Shown here: positions 8,181 through 16,522 of the stretch, one piece after another
Numbering within the stretch: the first letter of the stretch is position 1
Layout: each line of letters begins with the position of its first letter
Assembly (NCBI GenBank): GCA_964461715.1
Contig: CAYWVR010000016.1
Span: 15,501 to 79,500 of the forward strand
Source: CAYWVR01 sp964461715
Lineage (GTDB): Bacteria; Planctomycetota; Phycisphaerae; FEN-1346
Direction of reading: 5' to 3'
Length of the DNA stretch: 64,000 nt
Made by a program: the position numbers and the translations under genes
Notes under the pieces: generated by a model
Seen by the model: the letters and a program-made list of their open reading frames with translations, nothing else
Database searches by the model: none
Told to the model about the DNA's origin: nothing

Positions 8181-8969
8181 TCAGATGCCCGCCCCGTCCG
8201 TGAGCTTCATAGGCTTGGTGTTCAGGCCACACTCGCCGCCGCACTTCGAGGCGCCGATCCAGCGGCCCGCGCGTTCGTCCGGTCCGGCGACGGCCCGCGT
8301 GCACGGCATACACCCGAGGGAGCGGTAGCCCTCGGCGTAGAGCGGGTTGACCTCGACGCCGTAGAGGGCGGCGTACTGCCACGCCTCGCGCTCGTGCCAG
8401 AGGAGGACCGGGTTGACCTTCCAGAGTCCGTCGGGCCGGTGCTCGATCTCCGCAAAGGCACGCCGCGTGCGGCCGGCCGTGGCACGGACCCCGGCGACCC
8501 AGGCGGCCGCGTTCATCTCGCGGATCGCCCGGCGCGCCGGCTCGACCTTCAGGCACGCGCAACAGCGGTCGGGGTCGGTCTTCGGGAGATCGTCCGGGAA
8601 CGGGTCGTCGTTGCGATAGACGCGCAGCTCCGGATAGCGGCGGCGGGTCCGCTCCAGGAAGTCGAGGGTCTTCGGGTGGCTGTGCCGCGTGATGACGATG
8701 AAGCCGGGGATCTCGGGGCTGACGCGCTTCGCCAGGTCCCAGGTGATGCCCATGCCGAGGCTGTTCGCGACGACGAGCCGGTCGCCGAACTCGCGCCACG
8801 CGGCGTCGAGGAGCTCGAGCGAACGGTCGACCTTCTGCTTGAAGTTCAGTCCGTCGACAAGCTCCAGGACCGCATCCTCGTCCGAGGGGATGGCATCCGC
8901 CCGGGCTTGCCACCCGTCGGAGACGGGCGGGCCGGCGCGGACGGTTTCAGATGCTGAAGTTCGGGACAC
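8181..8969 (-). CDS. cysH: Phosphoadenylyl/adenylyl-sulfate reductase with [4Fe-4S] motif (CysH)
   Basis: 262 aa. Reduces activated sulfate (APS or PAPS) to sulfite with thioredoxin. Two cysteine pairs, CC-A-C near residue 133 and LGCMPC near 220, are the [4Fe-4S] ligands of APS-type reductases. The C-terminal ECGLNTK holds the catalytic cysteine (ECGLH in most relatives). AGRW and KVNPVLLW are also family blocks. The start is a GTG at 8969 behind a GGGAGG site and overlaps the rrf2 stop by 23 nt. Since the cluster-containing enzymes normally take APS directly, two APS kinases in the neighbouring operon are unexpected unless PAPS serves sulfotransferases or this enzyme takes both. Confidence 0.92.
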   Translation of the reverse strand: MSRTSASETVRAGPPVSDGWQARADAIPSDEDAVLELVDGLNFKQKVDRSLELLDAAWREFGDRLVVANSLGMGITWDLAKRVSPEIPGFIVITRHSHPKTLDFLERTRRRYPELRVYRNDDPFPDDLPKTDPDRCCACLKVEPARRAIREMNAAAWVAGVRATAGRTRRAFAEIEHRPDGLWKVNPVLLWHEREAWQYAALYGVEVNPLYAEGYRSLGCMPCTRAVAGPDERAGRWIGASKCGGECGLNTKPMKLTDGAGI

Positions 8970-9369
8970 CTTGGGCCTCCCTTTCCTCTCTCACGAGATC
9001 CGCGAAGGTGGTCGTGTCGAGGACGGACGCGACGGCGTCGCGGACCCGCTGCCACATGGCCTCGAAGGCCTCCTCGCCGCGCAGGGCGGTGCGGCCGGCG
9101 GGACCGGCGGGTCGCTCGATGAGCCGGACGACTTGCCCGACCGTCAGTTCGGCCGGGTCGGGCACGAGGAGGTACCCGCCCCGGGCCCCTCGCCTGGACT
9201 CGACCAACCCGGCCCCGCGCAGCTCCCGCAGAATCTGCTCCAGGAACTTCGGCGGGATCCGCCGGGCCCGCGCGATCTGGCCGCTCGAAACGGCCCCGGC
9301 CTCGCGACGCTCGGCCAGCTCGGCCAGAGCCACAAGTGCATACGTAGTTTTCTGGGAAAGTTCGACCAT
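8947..9369 (-). CDS. Rrf2-family transcriptional regulator, probable sulfur regulator
   Basis: 140 aa with the Rrf2 winged helix (LSQKTTYALVALAELA at the start, then a recognition segment and RRGARGGYLL wing). It contains no cysteine at all, so it lacks the Fe-S ligands of IscR and NsrR. In this it resembles CymR-type members that sense cysteine supply indirectly. I set the start at the ATG at 9369 because the family begins M-x-LSxKTxYAL and because the operator and promoter lie directly upstream. It is the first gene of rrf2-cysH-sulfite reductase, and the dyad over its own promoter predicts autoregulation. The sulfur role is inferred from neighbours and shared operators. Confidence 0.9.
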   Translation of the reverse strand: MVELSQKTTYALVALAELAERREAGAVSSGQIARARRIPPKFLEQILRELRGAGLVESRRGARGGYLLVPDPAELTVGQVVRLIERPAGPAGRTALRGEEAFEAMWQRVRDAVASVLDTTTFADLVREEREAQGVPNFSI

Positions 9370-9384
9370 GCACGAGCACCCCGT

Positions 9385-9418
9385 ATACCCCACTAATCCG
9401 ATAGGAATACTAGGGTAT
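9385..9418. promoter_or_regulatory. Putative Rrf2 operator over the rrf2-cysH promoter
   Basis: A 34-bp near-palindrome with ATACCC and GGGTAT arms and a GGAAT...ATTCC-type centre. It covers the -10 hexamer and the probable transcription start of rrf2, so binding would block transcription. Its reverse strand aligns with 5208-5237 with only about five differences in 30 bp. A palindrome at the regulator's own promoter plus a second copy before related genes is the usual sign of an operator. Confidence 0.7.
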
Positions 9419-9435
9419 GAATTGGGGCCTGTCAA
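9407..9435 (-). promoter_or_regulatory. Sigma-70-type promoter of rrf2-cysH-sulfite reductase
   Basis: On the minus strand a perfect TTGACA (9435-9430) is followed after 17 bp by TAGTAT (9412-9407). The ATG of rrf2 lies about 38 nt further on. The -10 hexamer is embedded in the operator. Confidence 0.7.
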
Positions 9436-9513
9436 GTTCCTTCCCGAAAACGCCCTTCAAGGCCCTTGGAACGGCCTTCCAGGGCTCTCCGAGGCCTGTC
9501 CGGCGGTTTGCCA

Positions 9514-9541
9514 TTGATGCGCGGGCGGGGGTGCCTATAAT
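9514..9541 (+). promoter_or_regulatory. Sigma-70-type promoter of nadA
   Basis: TTGATG at 9514-9519, a 16-bp spacer and a perfect TATAAT at 9536-9541. nadA starts at 9598 behind AGGAGGGA (9583-9590). Confidence 0.7.
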
Positions 9542-9597
9542 GCTCGAATCGGGGTTCGCCCGCTTTTGGCGGGAGCGGCCCGAGGAGGGAGACGACC

Positions 9598-10533
9598 ATG
9601 ACGTCGCTCGACCGGGGGACCACCGCCGAGCTGGTCGAGAGGATCCGCGTCCTCCGCCGCGAGCGGAGGGCCGTGATCCTGGCTCACAATTACCAGGTGC
9701 CCGAGGTCCAGGACGCCGCGGACATCGTCGGCGACAGTCTGGCCATGGCGCGTGAGGCGGCCCGCGTCGGGGAGGCGGAGGTTGTTCTCCTTTGCGGGGT
9801 GAAGTTCATGGCCGAGACGGCCAAGCTCCTCAACCCCGACCGCCCCGTCCTCATGCCCGACCCGAACGCGGGGTGTCCCATGGCCGACATGGTCACGCCG
9901 CGCGAGCTGGCCGAAGCCAGGGACCGCCACCCGGGTGCGGCGGTGGTTTGCTACGTCAACTCCTCGGCCGCCGTCAAGGCCGCCAGCGACGTCTGCTGCA
10001 CGAGCGCCAACGCCGTGCGCGTCGTCGAATCGATTCCGGCCGCGCAGCCGATCCTGTTCGTCCCGGATCAAAGCTTGGGAGATTACGTCGCCGAGCAGAC
10101 CGGCCGCGCGAACATCATCCTCTGGCCGGGCTTCTGTCCGACGCACCACCGCATCCTGCCGGAGCACATCGAGGTCCGCCGGGCGGAGTACCCGGCCGCC
10201 GAGGTCTGCGCCCACCCGGAGTGCACGGGCGAGGTGCGGGCGATGGCGGACTTTGTCGGCTCGACAAGCCAGATCATCCGCCACGTCACGGAGTCGTCGA
10301 AGACGGCCTTCATCATCGCCACGGAGCTGGGCGTCTGCCACACGATCCGCCGCGGCAACCCCGACAAGACCATCGTCCAGGTCTCCAGCCTCGCCGACTG
10401 CCCGAACATGAAGCTGAACACGCTGGAGAAAGTGGCGTGGGCCCTGGCGGACATGCAACACGAGGTGACGGTTCCGCCGGAGGTGGCGGGGCCGGCGCGG
10501 CAGGCGATTGAGCGCATGCTCGCGCTCGGGTAG
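9598..10533 (+). CDS. nadA: Quinolinate synthase A
   Basis: Condenses iminoaspartate with dihydroxyacetone phosphate to quinolinate, in NAD biosynthesis. 311 aa. The three expected [4Fe-4S] cysteines fall in CGVKFMAETAK, CAHPECTGEV and DCPNMKLNT. The N-terminal ILAHNYQVPEVQD and the internal MPDPNAGCPMADM are family blocks. A strong AGGAGGGA site fixes the ATG. It has its own promoter and is followed after 21 nt by the PocR-GAF-SpoIIE gene on the same strand, which is probably co-transcribed. nadB and nadC are not in the window; nadK is at 17920-18783. Confidence 0.96.
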   Translation: MTSLDRGTTAELVERIRVLRRERRAVILAHNYQVPEVQDAADIVGDSLAMAREAARVGEAEVVLLCGVKFMAETAKLLNPDRPVLMPDPNAGCPMADMVTPRELAEARDRHPGAAVVCYVNSSAAVKAASDVCCTSANAVRVVESIPAAQPILFVPDQSLGDYVAEQTGRANIILWPGFCPTHHRILPEHIEVRRAEYPAAEVCAHPECTGEVRAMADFVGSTSQIIRHVTESSKTAFIIATELGVCHTIRRGNPDKTIVQVSSLADCPNMKLNTLEKVAWALADMQHEVTVPPEVAGPARQAIERMLALG

Positions 10534-10554
10534 GCGGCGAGGGACCCCCTGACC

Positions 10555-12435
10555 ATGACCGGGCCGAACGACGCGTCCAACCCGCCCTGCTCCCCCGACG
10601 GCGCCGCCGAGCTCTCGGAGGTCCGGGCCACCGGACGGCCGCTGCGCCTGGTGGACTTGATCGACGTCCAGACGCTCCAGGCCATCCAGGACGGCTTCGC
10701 CGCGCTGACGAGCACGGCCACGAGCATCCGCGACGAAACCGGTCGCCGCGTCACCCGCCCGAGCTGCTCGAACCGGTTCTGCACGCTTCTGGGCGGGCCC
10801 CTGCACGACAACGAGGCCTGCCGCCTGTCGAACTACGCGGCCGCGGCGGCCGTGGCGAGCGAAGGGGGCGGGCAGCCCGTCAAGTATGCCTGCCACGCGG
10901 GGCTGACGCAGTTCGCCGCCGCGATTCACCTCGAGGACCGGGTCCTGGGGACGATCGTCATGGGCGATCTTCCCGAACGGTCGCTCGCGCGGGCGCAGGT
11001 GGACGCGTTGGCCGAAGAGCACGGCGTCGACGCGGGGGAGCTGTGGGAGGCGGCGCGATCGCTCCCCCCCTACGACGACGATCAGATGCGGGCGGCAATC
11101 TCGTTCCTCCAGCTCCTCGCCAACACCCTCACGCGCCTCTGCTACCAGCAGGCGGTGCTCCAGGAGCGGCTCGAGGACTTGACGCTTCTCTCGAAGACCA
11201 GCCGCCTCCTCTCTTCCACGCTGGATCCCGACGAGGTCCTCGACAACATCGTCCGGACGATGGCCGAGGTCATGAAGGTCAAGGCGTGCAGCCTGCGGCT
11301 CCTCAACGAGACGGGCGACGAGCTGGTCATCAAAGCCACCTACGGCCTCTCGCCCGCGTACCTGAAGAAGGGGCCCGTGCTGGTGGCCGAGAACATGAAC
11401 GACCAGACGGCCCTGGCCGGCGAGACGATCCATATCGAGGACATGCGGACCGACCCGTGGGTCCGCTACCCCGCGGAGGCGCGGCGGGAGGGGCTCGTGT
11501 CGAGCTTGGCGGTGGGCCTGACCGCCAAGGGCACCCCCCTCGGCACGCTGCACGTGTACACGGGCGAGAAGCACCAGTTCACGCCGGAAGAGGTGCGGCT
11601 CTTTCGGAGCGTGGCGGACCAGGCGGCGGTGATCGTCCACAACGCCCAGCTCGTCGAGGAGCTGGTGCGCGTCCGCGGGCAACAGCGGGAGCTGGCGCTG
11701 GCGGCCCAGGTGCAGAAACGGCTCCTCCCGGCCGCAGCGCCCGAGATCGACGGGTACGACTGCTGGGGCGTGACCGTGCCGAGCCAGGAGGTGGGCGGCG
11801 ACTTCCACGACTGGATTCCCCTGCCGGGGGGGAACTGGGGCATCGCTGTCGGCGACGTCGCCGGCAAGGGCGTGCCGGGGGCCATTCTCATGGCCAGCGT
11901 GCGGGCGGCGCTGCGGGCCCAGGCCGAGCACGTCTACGAGCTGGACCACATCATGGACCGCGTCAACCGGGCCCTCGTCTCGGAGACCGAGAGCACGGAG
12001 TTCGTCACCCTCTTTTACGGGGTTCTGGACACCGGGGCGGGGCGGCTGACGTACTGCTCGGCGGGCCACGAGCCGGCGATGCTGGTGCGGGCGGGCACGA
12101 TCCGGTCGCTGACGGTCGGCGGGCCACTCCTGGGCGTCCAGGCCGACCTCGTTTACCGCTACGAGGGGGTGGCGCTGGAGCCCGGCGACGCCCTCGTCGC
12201 CTACTCCGACGGCCTCTGCGACGCCCTGAACTACCAGGACGAGCGGTTCGGGCGGGACCGCCTGTCCGACTCCATCCTGCGCCACGCCAAGCACGGGGCC
12301 GCACGGATGGCCGAAGAACTCCGGTGGGACCTGAGACGGTTCACGGGCCTCGCGCCGCGGGCCGACGACGTGACGCTGGTGGTGCTGAAGGTGGGCGAGC
12401 GACCCGCGAAGGCCGCGAGGCCGCCGTCCAGTTGA
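10555..12435 (+). CDS. PocR-GAF-SpoIIE protein: sensor-linked PP2C serine/threonine phosphatase
   Basis: 626 aa, no signal peptide or membrane segment. An N-terminal PocR-type ligand domain (about 33-185) begins LVDLIDVQTLQAIQDGFA and holds several cysteines. A GAF domain (about 210-365) has the SRLLSSTLDPDEVL entry. A RsbU/SpoIIE-type PP2C phosphatase (about 380-620) has the metal-binding Asp blocks GGDFHDW, GDVAGKGVPGA, SDGLCD and ADDVTLVV. Such proteins usually dephosphorylate an anti-sigma-factor antagonist in partner-switching. No anti-sigma or STAS gene lies nearby, so its target is encoded elsewhere. PocR domains bind small molecules such as hydrocarbon or diol derivatives; the ligand here is unknown. 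It follows nadA by 21 nt. Confidence 0.88.
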   Translation: MTGPNDASNPPCSPDGAAELSEVRATGRPLRLVDLIDVQTLQAIQDGFAALTSTATSIRDETGRRVTRPSCSNRFCTLLGGPLHDNEACRLSNYAAAAAVASEGGGQPVKYACHAGLTQFAAAIHLEDRVLGTIVMGDLPERSLARAQVDALAEEHGVDAGELWEAARSLPPYDDDQMRAAISFLQLLANTLTRLCYQQAVLQERLEDLTLLSKTSRLLSSTLDPDEVLDNIVRTMAEVMKVKACSLRLLNETGDELVIKATYGLSPAYLKKGPVLVAENMNDQTALAGETIHIEDMRTDPWVRYPAEARREGLVSSLAVGLTAKGTPLGTLHVYTGEKHQFTPEEVRLFRSVADQAAVIVHNAQLVEELVRVRGQQRELALAAQVQKRLLPAAAPEIDGYDCWGVTVPSQEVGGDFHDWIPLPGGNWGIAVGDVAGKGVPGAILMASVRAALRAQAEHVYELDHIMDRVNRALVSETESTEFVTLFYGVLDTGAGRLTYCSAGHEPAMLVRAGTIRSLTVGGPLLGVQADLVYRYEGVALEPGDALVAYSDGLCDALNYQDERFGRDRLSDSILRHAKHGAARMAEELRWDLRRFTGLAPRADDVTLVVLKVGERPAKAARPPSS

Positions 12436-12456
12436 CGGGGCGCTTCTCGCGCCCGG

Positions 12457-13404
12457 TCACCGGGGCTCGATGTCCTGGCCGCCCGTGCGGAAGCGGATGG
12501 GCTCCCACTCGGGGATGCCTTCGGGCCCGCTTTGGAGCCACCGCTGCCAGGCGGTCTGGTCGTAGCCGAAGTCCTTCCCCGTCAGGGCCCGCAGGGCCCG
12601 CAGCACACCCGGATGCTGTACCTCGACCCGCTTGTACTGCGGCGAGACGTTCCGGTCCCTCATGGCCACGGTGGTGGCCACATCGATGACCTGGACCTGA
12701 GGCAGATCGATGGTGACGGTGGCGACGCCGGCAGGGACGGCGGCGGTGATGGTCCGCTGGCGGAAGGTGGGGGAGCCGGCCATCTGGGCCCGGATGTCGA
12801 ACTGCATGCTGTAGTCGCTCACCGTGCCGCCCACCAGCCGGTATTCCTCGGTGACGAGCCGCTCCACGAGGAGCCAGACGGCCCGCTTCTCCTCGAGGGA
12901 GGCGAGGGCCTCGGCGGCCCGTTCCCGGAGGACCGGGACCTCGTCCAAGGCCAGGTGGGCCATGAGCCGCTCCGTCGGCACCGTCTCCTCGGAGATGGTC
13001 GAGGCCTTGATCGCCTCGACGGCCCGCTGTCTCAGGCCCCGGTACCCGTCGCCAACGGCGACCTCCTGGAGATAGGCCTTAGCCGCCGGGGTGCCCTTCT
13101 TGGCGTGCTTTTCCAGCAGCTCCACGAGCAGCGCCCGGTAGCGGTCGTTCGGCCCGTAGAGTACATGGACCAGGGGCCCGACGACGAGGGGGTCGTCGAT
13201 GGCGAGAAGCTTCTCCGAGCCCGTGCGGAACTGCTTGGCGTCGGAGCTTCGGAGGTGCTGAATCTCGATGAGGCGGACCTGCTTCAGAAGCTGGTAGACG
13301 GCCTCGTCGGCGGTCTCCTGCGTAGTTGGGGTCGCATCCCCGCCGGCCCGGGCGCCCCCGGCGAGCATCCCGGCCACGAGCACGGTCATCGCGATACGGA
13401 TCAT
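12457..13404 (-). CDS. Secreted hypothetical protein with HEAT-like helical repeats
   Basis: 315 aa. The first 19-20 residues form a clear signal peptide (MIRIAMTVLVAGMLAGGARA). The ATG at 13404 follows a GGAAAGGAG site, which fixes the start. The middle (about 30-190) is regular alpha-helical, with alternating alanine, leucine and glutamate runs resembling HEAT or PBS-lyase-type repeats (LRQRAVEAIKAS, LRERAAEALASL). The last third looks beta-rich, then ends in a WQRWLQSGPEG-like segment seen in planctomycete HEAT proteins. It is probably periplasmic or surface-exposed. It converges with the PocR-GAF-SpoIIE gene, 21 nt away. No function can be assigned. Confidence 0.75.
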   Translation of the reverse strand: MIRIAMTVLVAGMLAGGARAGGDATPTTQETADEAVYQLLKQVRLIEIQHLRSSDAKQFRTGSEKLLAIDDPLVVGPLVHVLYGPNDRYRALLVELLEKHAKKGTPAAKAYLQEVAVGDGYRGLRQRAVEAIKASTISEETVPTERLMAHLALDEVPVLRERAAEALASLEEKRAVWLLVERLVTEEYRLVGGTVSDYSMQFDIRAQMAGSPTFRQRTITAAVPAGVATVTIDLPQVQVIDVATTVAMRDRNVSPQYKRVEVQHPGVLRALRALTGKDFGYDQTAWQRWLQSGPEGIPEWEPIRFRTGGQDIEPR

Positions 13405-13516
13405 CGCGTTCTCCTTTCCTCTCTCGCCGGGCGGCCGCGGCCACCCTCTCGGCGACTTATACGAGACGGCCGGGGCACGCAACGAGCAATTCCGCGAGAA
13501 AGGGCGCGTCGGAGAC

Positions 13517-14074
13517 TCAGGCCCCGGTCGCCACCTTCTCCGCCCGGGCCGCGCCGACCTGGATGGCCTGGCGGTTGAGGGCCAGAATCTCGCGTTTGCC
13601 GGGCTCGGTGCCCAGCTTCTTGCGGAGGAGCCGGGAGAATCTGTCCGCGGTCGTGAGGTGCTTGAGGGCATTCAGGGCCCCGAGGAGGATCATGTTGGCG
13701 ACGCGGACATCGCCCATCTCGTTGGCCAGCTCCGAGGCCGGAATCTCGACGATCCGGGCCGCCCCGTGGGCCCCCGTCGGCTCGACCATGCTGGCATTCG
13801 AGAGGACCAGCCCCTCCGCCGCCGCCACCGGGGCGAAACGGTCGTAGCTCATCTGGTTCATGACCACCAGGCACGTGGCTTTGTCGACCATGGGGCTGGC
13901 GATGGGCCGGTCGGCGATCCGGACATGGCAATAGGCCGTCCCGCCGCGGACCTCGGTGCCGTAGGACGGGAAGAAGGTGACTTCGTGCTCGTCCATGAGG
14001 AGCTCGGCGACGAACTTTCCGAGGGTCATCAGGCCCTGGCCGCCAAAGCCCGAGAAGATCATCCGCTCGTCCAT
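13517..14074 (-). CDS. 2-oxoacid:ferredoxin oxidoreductase, gamma subunit
   Basis: 185 aa, matching the POR/KOR/VOR gamma subunit: FSGFGGQGLMTLGKFVAE at the start, then SYGTEVRGGTAYCHVR. This subunit completes the CoA-dependent oxidative decarboxylation of 2-oxoacids with alpha, beta and delta subunits. Those lie at 15752-17840 on the same strand. Between them sit a ThuA-like gene and a superoxide dismutase on the opposite strand, so this subunit must have its own promoter or be read through an antisense gene. I chose the ATG at 14074 because the family starts there and GGAGGGA precedes it. Confidence 0.93.
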   Translation of the reverse strand: MDERMIFSGFGGQGLMTLGKFVAELLMDEHEVTFFPSYGTEVRGGTAYCHVRIADRPIASPMVDKATCLVVMNQMSYDRFAPVAAAEGLVLSNASMVEPTGAHGAARIVEIPASELANEMGDVRVANMILLGALNALKHLTTADRFSRLLRKKLGTEPGKREILALNRQAIQVGAARAEKVATGA

Positions 14075-14193
14075 CCCCGGGTCCCTCCAGAAACGATTTC
14101 GCGCGCCCGTTGTGCCCGGCAGGGGCGCGACTCTAGCATAGACTAGACGTCTCCGGGGATTCGGGCAAGGGTTTTCGCGCGGAGGAGAGAACG

Positions 14194-14916
<723 letters not shown>

Positions 14917-15033
14917 GGACGCCCTTGGGGCCGTTTTCTGCGGCTTGTGTAGGGGTAGGTTGACCCGCGCTCATTGCGATAAAATCGACTCGCAAGCGAG
15001 GCGGCGACTCGGGCCCAAGGCAGGAACCGGCAG

Positions 15034-15711
15034 TCAAATCCGCTCTGCGGCCCACTGCAGCCCTCGCCCCAGCACGTGCCGGAAGCTCGCGTGGGCCCAG
15101 GCCCGGGCGTCGTGGCCCAGGGGCAGGCAAAACACGCGGGCCCGGCCGTGTTGGCGGGTCCAGGCCAGTGCACGCAGGCTCCGGGGGTGGTCCGTCGTCA
15201 GGCGGACCTCGCTCCCCTCGCCCGGCTCGGCCATCTCGTACGTCTCGTCGGTCATCGTCCAGTCGACGAGCCCCTTCGTGATCCGGTCGTCGACCTCGGG
15301 CACGTGGACGCGGAGGGTCTCGCCGATGTGGTAGGCGCGGCAGCGGCGGTCCTCGATGCCCACGACGCGGTCCCAGACGTCCCAGCCCGGCCACGCGAAG
15401 ACCGCGTGATGCAGGACCACGACCCCCTGCCGACTCTGGCCCAGCCGCTCGACGGCCCCGCGAATACCCTTACCCCAACAGGTGGCGTTCTCGGCCGGGA
15501 TTTCGCGCGGCATATGGTAGAAGCAGGCAACGTCGTAGGCCTCGCGGACGCCCGCGCAGTCGGCCACCCAGTCCTCGAGCGTCTGGATGTAGACGTCGAC
15601 GCCGGGCAGCGTCCGCCAGAGATGATGGAAGGCGGGGACCTCGAAGGCGTGGCCGCCCGTCAGGACGGCGACGCGGAGCTTGTCATCCGGGCCAAACGGC
15701 TCTTCAGGCAT
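15034..15711 (-). CDS. ThuA-like domain protein
   Basis: 225 aa. The N-terminal RVAVLTGGHAFEVPAFHHLW, central GVVVLHHA and C-terminal LPLGHDARAWAHASFRHVLGRG mark the ThuA-like fold (a class I glutamine-amidotransferase-like domain). ThuA proteins are linked to trehalose and sugar metabolism, but the biochemical activity is generally unknown. No signal peptide is seen, so it is probably cytoplasmic. It follows the oxidoreductase beta subunit by 40 nt on the same strand, which suggests one transcript without an obvious shared pathway. The ATG at 15711 is the only good start. Confidence 0.82.
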   Translation of the reverse strand: MPEEPFGPDDKLRVAVLTGGHAFEVPAFHHLWRTLPGVDVYIQTLEDWVADCAGVREAYDVACFYHMPREIPAENATCWGKGIRGAVERLGQSRQGVVVLHHAVFAWPGWDVWDRVVGIEDRRCRAYHIGETLRVHVPEVDDRITKGLVDWTMTDETYEMAEPGEGSEVRLTTDHPRSLRALAWTRQHGRARVFCLPLGHDARAWAHASFRHVLGRGLQWAAERI

Positions 15712-15751
15712 GGTGGATGGCCTATGATCGGGAGTCCAAGCCGTCGGCGGC

Positions 15752-16513
15752 TTACTTGGTCGTGTCCTTGATCACGCCGCGCGGGAAGACCTCCTCCATG
15801 TACGTCTCGATGTACTCGACGGCCTTCGTGGGCGGCACCCGCCAGTACGTGGGGCACGGCGAGAGGACCTCGACCAGGCTGAAGGCCTTCATATCCCGCT
15901 GGATGCGAAAGCTCTTCTTGATGGCGTTCTTGGTACGTTTGATGTCGCGCGGGGTGCCGACGACGGTCCGCTCGATGTAGACGGGCTGCTCGAGCGTGGC
16001 GAGCATCTCCGAGACCCTCAAGGGGTACCCCTCATTGACGATGGAGCGTCCCGCGGGGGTCGTGCTCGTTTTCTGGCCGGGCATGGTCGTGGGGGCCATC
16101 TGGCCACCCGTCATGCCATAGATGGCGTTATTGATGAAAATCACGGAAATCGGCTCGCCGCGGTTGGCCACGTGGACGATCTCGTTCGTGCCGATGCCTG
16201 CCAGGTCGCCGTCGCCCTGGTACGAGAAGACGAGCTTGTCGGGCCGGGCCCGCTTGATGCCGCTCGCGACCTCCGGCGTCCGTCCGTGGGCGGCCTCGCA
16301 GGCGTCGATGTCAAGGTACTGGTACAGGAGCACCGCACAGCCCACCGGGGCCATGCCGATGACCTGGTCGCGGAGGTCCCACTCGTCGATGATCTCCGCG
16401 ATGATCCGGTGCACGATCCCGTGCCCGCACCCCGGACAGTAGTGCGTGCGATTCTTCGTCAGGGCCGCCGGGCGGCCCATTTTGAGCGTGAGTTGCGTTT
16501 CGGTCATGGTCAT
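15752..16513 (-). CDS. 2-oxoacid:ferredoxin oxidoreductase, beta (TPP-binding) subunit
   Basis: 253 aa. The thiamine-diphosphate site GDGDLAGIGTNEIVHVANR and IFINNAIYGMTGGQMAP are clear, and HYCPGCGHGIVHR holds cysteines typical of the subunit. With the alpha, gamma and ferredoxin subunits it oxidises a 2-oxoacid plus CoA to acyl-CoA and CO2, reducing ferredoxin. Ten bases separate it from the alpha stop. The C-terminal EVLSPCPTYWRVPPTKAVEY resembles VOR/KOR-type enzymes more than pyruvate-specific ones. Substrate is inferred: branched-chain 2-oxoacids or 2-oxoglutarate. Confidence 0.93.
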   Translation of the reverse strand: MTMTETQLTLKMGRPAALTKNRTHYCPGCGHGIVHRIIAEIIDEWDLRDQVIGMAPVGCAVLLYQYLDIDACEAAHGRTPEVASGIKRARPDKLVFSYQGDGDLAGIGTNEIVHVANRGEPISVIFINNAIYGMTGGQMAPTTMPGQKTSTTPAGRSIVNEGYPLRVSEMLATLEQPVYIERTVVGTPRDIKRTKNAIKKSFRIQRDMKAFSLVEVLSPCPTYWRVPPTKAVEYIETYMEEVFPRGVIKDTTK

Positions 16514-16522
16514 CCCGCTCCG

